A stretch of DNA of 41,307 nucleotides. Origin: Candidatus Hydrogenedentota bacterium. GTDB lineage: Bacteria; Hydrogenedentota; Hydrogenedentia; Hydrogenedentales; JAEUWI01. Made by a program: the position numbers and the translations under genes. The stretch lies in NCBI GenBank assembly GCA_016791475.1, contig JAEUWI010000062.1, positions 1 through 41,307 of the forward strand, read 5' to 3'. How positions within the stretch are numbered: the first letter of the stretch is position 1; each line of letters begins with the position of its first letter. Positions 38,689 through 41,307 of the stretch are shown here, piece by piece. Under the pieces are notes generated by a model. That model saw only the letters and a program-made list of their open reading frames with translations. It was not told the origin of the DNA and did not search any database.

Positions 38689-39899
38689 CCCGTAGCCTCC
38701 GTTACACTGGCGCCTTCCGCCAGGTAGTCAAATCCTTCGATTACAATCCGTTCCCCACTGCTGACCCCCGCCTGAACCCGCGCCTGCCCGCCGACCTTGT
38801 CCCCTATGGTCACGGGGCGGGGCTTTACCTTGCCCTCGCTCACCACCCACACGATATCGCGGCCGTCGCGCTGGCGCACGGCGGCCTCCGGAATGGCGGT
38901 AAACTTCTCCACGGGCTTCGCTTCCTCCTTGCTCTGAAAGGCCACTTTCACGCTCATTTCCGGAAGGATGCGGGGATCCAGCTCATCAAAGGCGACGCGC
39001 ACCTTTACCGTGGCCTTCTGGCGGTCCGCCGTGGGGATGATGGCGATAACCTTCGCGGGAATCTTCCACTCGGGGTACGAGTCCAGGGTCGCTTCCACGG
39101 GCTGGCCCGCGCTCACGCGATTGATGTAGCTCTCGCTCACATCCACCTCGATTTCGAGGGAGGTCATGTCCACAATCGTGCAGATGCCGGTGCGGGTGAA
39201 TTCGCCCGCCGACATGGAAGAGATCATTTCGCCGGGCTGGGCGTTTTTGGTGGTCACTACACCCGCAAAAGGCGCGGTGATAATGGTGTCTTCGATTTCC
39301 TGCTTCCACACGGCGATTTGGCGCTCGGCCACGGCAATATCGGCCGTCTGCCGTTCGAGCTGGGCTTTCAGCGCTTCGGCCTGAGACTGGGCCCGGTCCG
39401 TATCCGCCTCGCTGCCAATGCCTTCTTTCGCCAAATTGGCGAATCGCTTCAGGTCGCGCTCGGCCTGAGCGATGTTCACCCGGGTTTCCGCCAGGGCCTT
39501 ACGGGCCGAGGCGGCCTGGGCTTCGGCCAGTCGGAGACTCTGCTCGGTGTTGGAGGCATCGATGCGCGCGAGAACCTGACCCTCCTCCACCGACATCCCC
39601 TCCTCCACCAGCACTTCGAGGACCTTGCCGGAGACTTTGGAGGAAACCGTGGCCTCCCGCCGCGCCGTGACGTAGCCAGAGGAATTCAGCAGGGTATTGC
39701 CGCTTTCCCCGCCGGTAGTCGTCTCGGAGACGACGTGGGTCTTCACCGCGAGTGCCTTGGGCTGATTGGCCCACCACCAGGCCCCGCCGCCCGCCCCACC
39801 GGCGACCAGCAGCAACAGGAAGAAAAAGGGCGCGCCGCTTCGACGAGGGGTACTGCGGTCGATGCGTAGTTGATCGAGACTATGCTTTTTTTCTGTCAT
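38685..39899 (-). CDS. Efflux adaptor (membrane fusion protein, MacA-like)
   Basis: This 404-residue protein bridges the inner-membrane exporter and the outer membrane. One membrane anchor (about 24-43) follows a basic N-terminus. Then come a biotinyl-lipoyl-like half ('SSKVSGKVLEVLVEEGMSVEEGQVLARID'), a long coiled-coil hairpin (about 115-200, 'AEAQAASARKALAETRVNIAQAE'), the second lipoyl half ('TIITAPFAGVVTTKNAQPGEMI') and beta-barrel and membrane-proximal domains. This is the RND/MacA adaptor order. It is the first gene of the operon; the ribosome site is weak. No TolC-like gene is present in the window. Confidence 0.93.
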   Translation of the reverse strand: MTEKKHSLDQLRIDRSTPRRSGAPFFFLLLLVAGGAGGGAWWWANQPKALAVKTHVVSETTTGGESGNTLLNSSGYVTARREATVSSKVSGKVLEVLVEEGMSVEEGQVLARIDASNTEQSLRLAEAQAASARKALAETRVNIAQAERDLKRFANLAKEGIGSEADTDRAQSQAEALKAQLERQTADIAVAERQIAVWKQEIEDTIITAPFAGVVTTKNAQPGEMISSMSAGEFTRTGICTIVDMTSLEIEVDVSESYINRVSAGQPVEATLDSYPEWKIPAKVIAIIPTADRQKATVKVRVAFDELDPRILPEMSVKVAFQSKEEAKPVEKFTAIPEAAVRQRDGRDIVWVVSEGKVKPRPVTIGDKVGGQARVQAGVSSGERIVIEGFDYLAEGASVTEATG

Positions 39900-40467
39900 T
39901 CGGTTTGGGGTACTCCAGAGAAAACCGGGGGCCCGACCGCAGGGCGGGCAAGAGACACATTTCGGCTCAATACATTCAGGCCGCAGCGTACTTTATACCA
40001 GAATGAGCCGCCCCACGCACGAAGACGGGACCCGCGCCTGCCGTAAATTGGAAATGGGCGGTTACCCTCTCGTTAGTCGCCAATGTTAAGCAACGAACAA
40101 AGGCGTGCGCTTTGGACAATGAGGATGATATCTTTTGCACGATACGCACCCTCCCTACCGTATGCCGATCATGCACACTTTCGGTCGCTGGAAGCATAGC
40201 ACGTTCTCCTGACAGAATTTGGCGGGAGACAATACACACGCGTCAGCGTCTGTCACTCCCAGAACCGATTCGAGCCTGCCTTTTTCAGTCCGGGCTTACA
40301 GCATCGAAGGGATTGGAGCTTACGTTTCGAATCCTGTTCGGCGTGTGGTTTGTGAGCGGCTCAATCGTCAGAAGCTTCTGTTTTGCGTCTAAACCCCTCG
40401 ACGTAAAAACACATGTAAGTGATGTATTTTCAAAATTTTACACCTAAGAGCCACACATTTTGAACGT
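39900..40467. other. Upstream region of the ABC operon
   Basis: No gene is supported in these 568 bases. On the minus strand TATAAA (39997-39992) could be the -10 box of the ABC operon, though its -35 is weak. A short rightward frame (40112-40447) has no ribosome site and no protein-like pattern. Base composition is lower in GC from about 40060 on, continuing into the right-edge gene, which may indicate acquired DNA. Confidence 0.5.
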
Positions 40468-41306
40468 CTAGATATTGTCTTTTTTGTCTAGATTCAGCAC
40501 CCAATTCGAACGTCGCCCCGATCCTGTATTCCGAATAGTGGCGTCCTTCTTTGACATGACGCTAAGCAGATTCCTTATTTTGTTCTTCTTTTGCGACCAC
40601 GAGAGAATATCCGAAAGCTTATCCATTAGAAGTCCGTCGATCTCATGGCGAGTAGCCACTCCATATTGTTTAATATAGTTAACAACAAGTTTCTTGTAAT
40701 GGCCGTCATCGAAAGCCCGATTTCGTATGTACGCAGCCTTGTCGTCAGTTCTCGTTGCAACATGAGCCGCCACATAAATGTTTGGATAGCGACCTTCGAT
40801 AAGTTTCTCCCGTCGCAAGACACTGGCCTCCTCCCGGGAAATCGGACGTTGCTTCTGAACGCTGTCCAGCAATACCACGGATTTCAGGGGCAATTCCTTT
40901 TTCTCCATCAGCAGCGCCGTATAGTTGGGATCGATTATTCGGCCATGCACGGTAACTCTTACGCCATCGGGCCGCGATAGATCGAAATCGGGCATGGCTT
41001 GAAAGCGCCTTCTCTGTGCCTGAAACATCATCCGAATCCCGTATCCCATGGTGTCGATCATATTCATGTTAACCATCGCATCGGCTAGAAAACGATTACG
41101 ATAACGTTGCGGCGTCCTTTCCGAAAGCGCATAGTCGGTAACGTCTCCCTCAAAGAAACTCCCCGCGCTCTCAAATACAAGTCGATCCGGGTACTCGGTG
41201 ACAATAATTCGCGACCGAAGCGCGTAGTCCTGATGACGTAGCATATGTTCTGTAAATTGAAAATGCGACCACGCATTCGTTCCAATCTTGGGTAGCTAAC
41301 CAAGAA
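40468..41306 (-). pseudogene. ATP-binding AlbA/Schlafen-type regulator, frameshifted and cut by window edge
   Basis: This is the C-terminal part of a transcription-regulator-like protein with an HATPase_c_4 domain: 'LRHQDYALRSRIIVTEYPDRLVFESAGSF' is the ATP-lid pattern (usually 'AHQDY'), then 'RNRFLADAMVNMNMIDTMGYGIRMMF'. A winged-helix-like end follows. The present frame starts at ATG 41244 and upstream meets TAG 41298-41296. If one G is added to GGG 41290-41292 (C-run on the coding strand), the frame reads on as VSYPKIGTNAW, which fits the family. So a one-base deletion, real or a sequencing error, splits the gene. The N-terminal DNA-binding domain lies outside the window. The low GC differs from the rest of the window. 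Confidence 0.75.
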
Positions 41307-41307
41307 C

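Noticed and set aside
40112-40447. Rightward frame of 111 codons in the ABC upstream region
   Set aside because: Starts with TTG without a ribosome site, and the composition is not protein-like.

Overview
The window looks like chromosomal DNA of a GC-rich, carbohydrate-degrading bacterium of the Planctomycetota / Verrucomicrobiota / Hydrogenedentota type. The clues are a PVC-style 'membrane-bound dehydrogenase' with HEAT repeats and a C-terminal CxxCH haem site, a DUF4838-like protein, many secreted proteins with Sec or Tat signals, a Ser/Thr kinase with an extracytoplasmic ELW/DGT-repeat sensor, an FHA protein, and intergenic spaces full of short-period repeat hairpins. The phylum is inferred from gene content; there is no rRNA here.

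Layout. 1-461: tail of an IS4-type transposase. 509-2475: leftward FHA-GAF gene and a single-TM NTF2-like protein with its promoter. 2743-3394: VapBC-like pair whose toxin is dead (in-frame TAG and D-to-N change). 3685-6666: PVC dehydrogenase/cytochrome. 6904-7813: ECF sigma factor overlapping a small membrane protein (candidate anti-sigma). 8241-9551: membrane-anchored protein. 9814-12174: leftward secreted glycosidase-like protein. 12549-14175: tatA, a lipoprotein, a zinc-ribbon protein and initiator tRNA-Met, most with recognisable promoters. 14238-17425: two leftward secreted proteins separated by a terminator. 17934-21392: large secreted multidomain glycosidase-like protein. 21463-24221: first ECF42-type sigma/DGPF (YCII) module. 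24386-28134: DUF4838-like protein and Tat-exported serine hydrolase. 28411-28632: orphan Phd-type antitoxin. 28867-30579: second YCII/ECF42 module. 30836-33349: receptor-like Ser/Thr kinase. 33521-35429: complete group II intron (class C-like) inserted just after a terminator hairpin. 35646-39899: four-gene MacAB-type ABC exporter operon joined by ATGA overlaps. 40468-41306: frameshifted, edge-truncated ATP-binding regulator.

How it fits together. Exported carbohydrate-active proteins and their export machinery (TatA with two Tat substrates) suggest a life on polysaccharides. Three sigma factors, a kinase and an FHA protein give dense signalling. The two ECF42 modules share a matched -35/-10 arrangement (22-bp offset, 71-75 bp before the start codon) in front of a YCII gene, which suggests a common or cross-talking regulon.

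The least explained part lies between the genes. At least seven intergenic sites carry 9-10-bp tandem units, mostly folded back as long hairpins, with different unit sequences but one architecture. A three-hairpin cloverleaf lies at 35544-35622, a 32-bp inverted-repeat element at 8019-8202, and REP-like GGGACCGTCCC palindromes at 467 and 9672.
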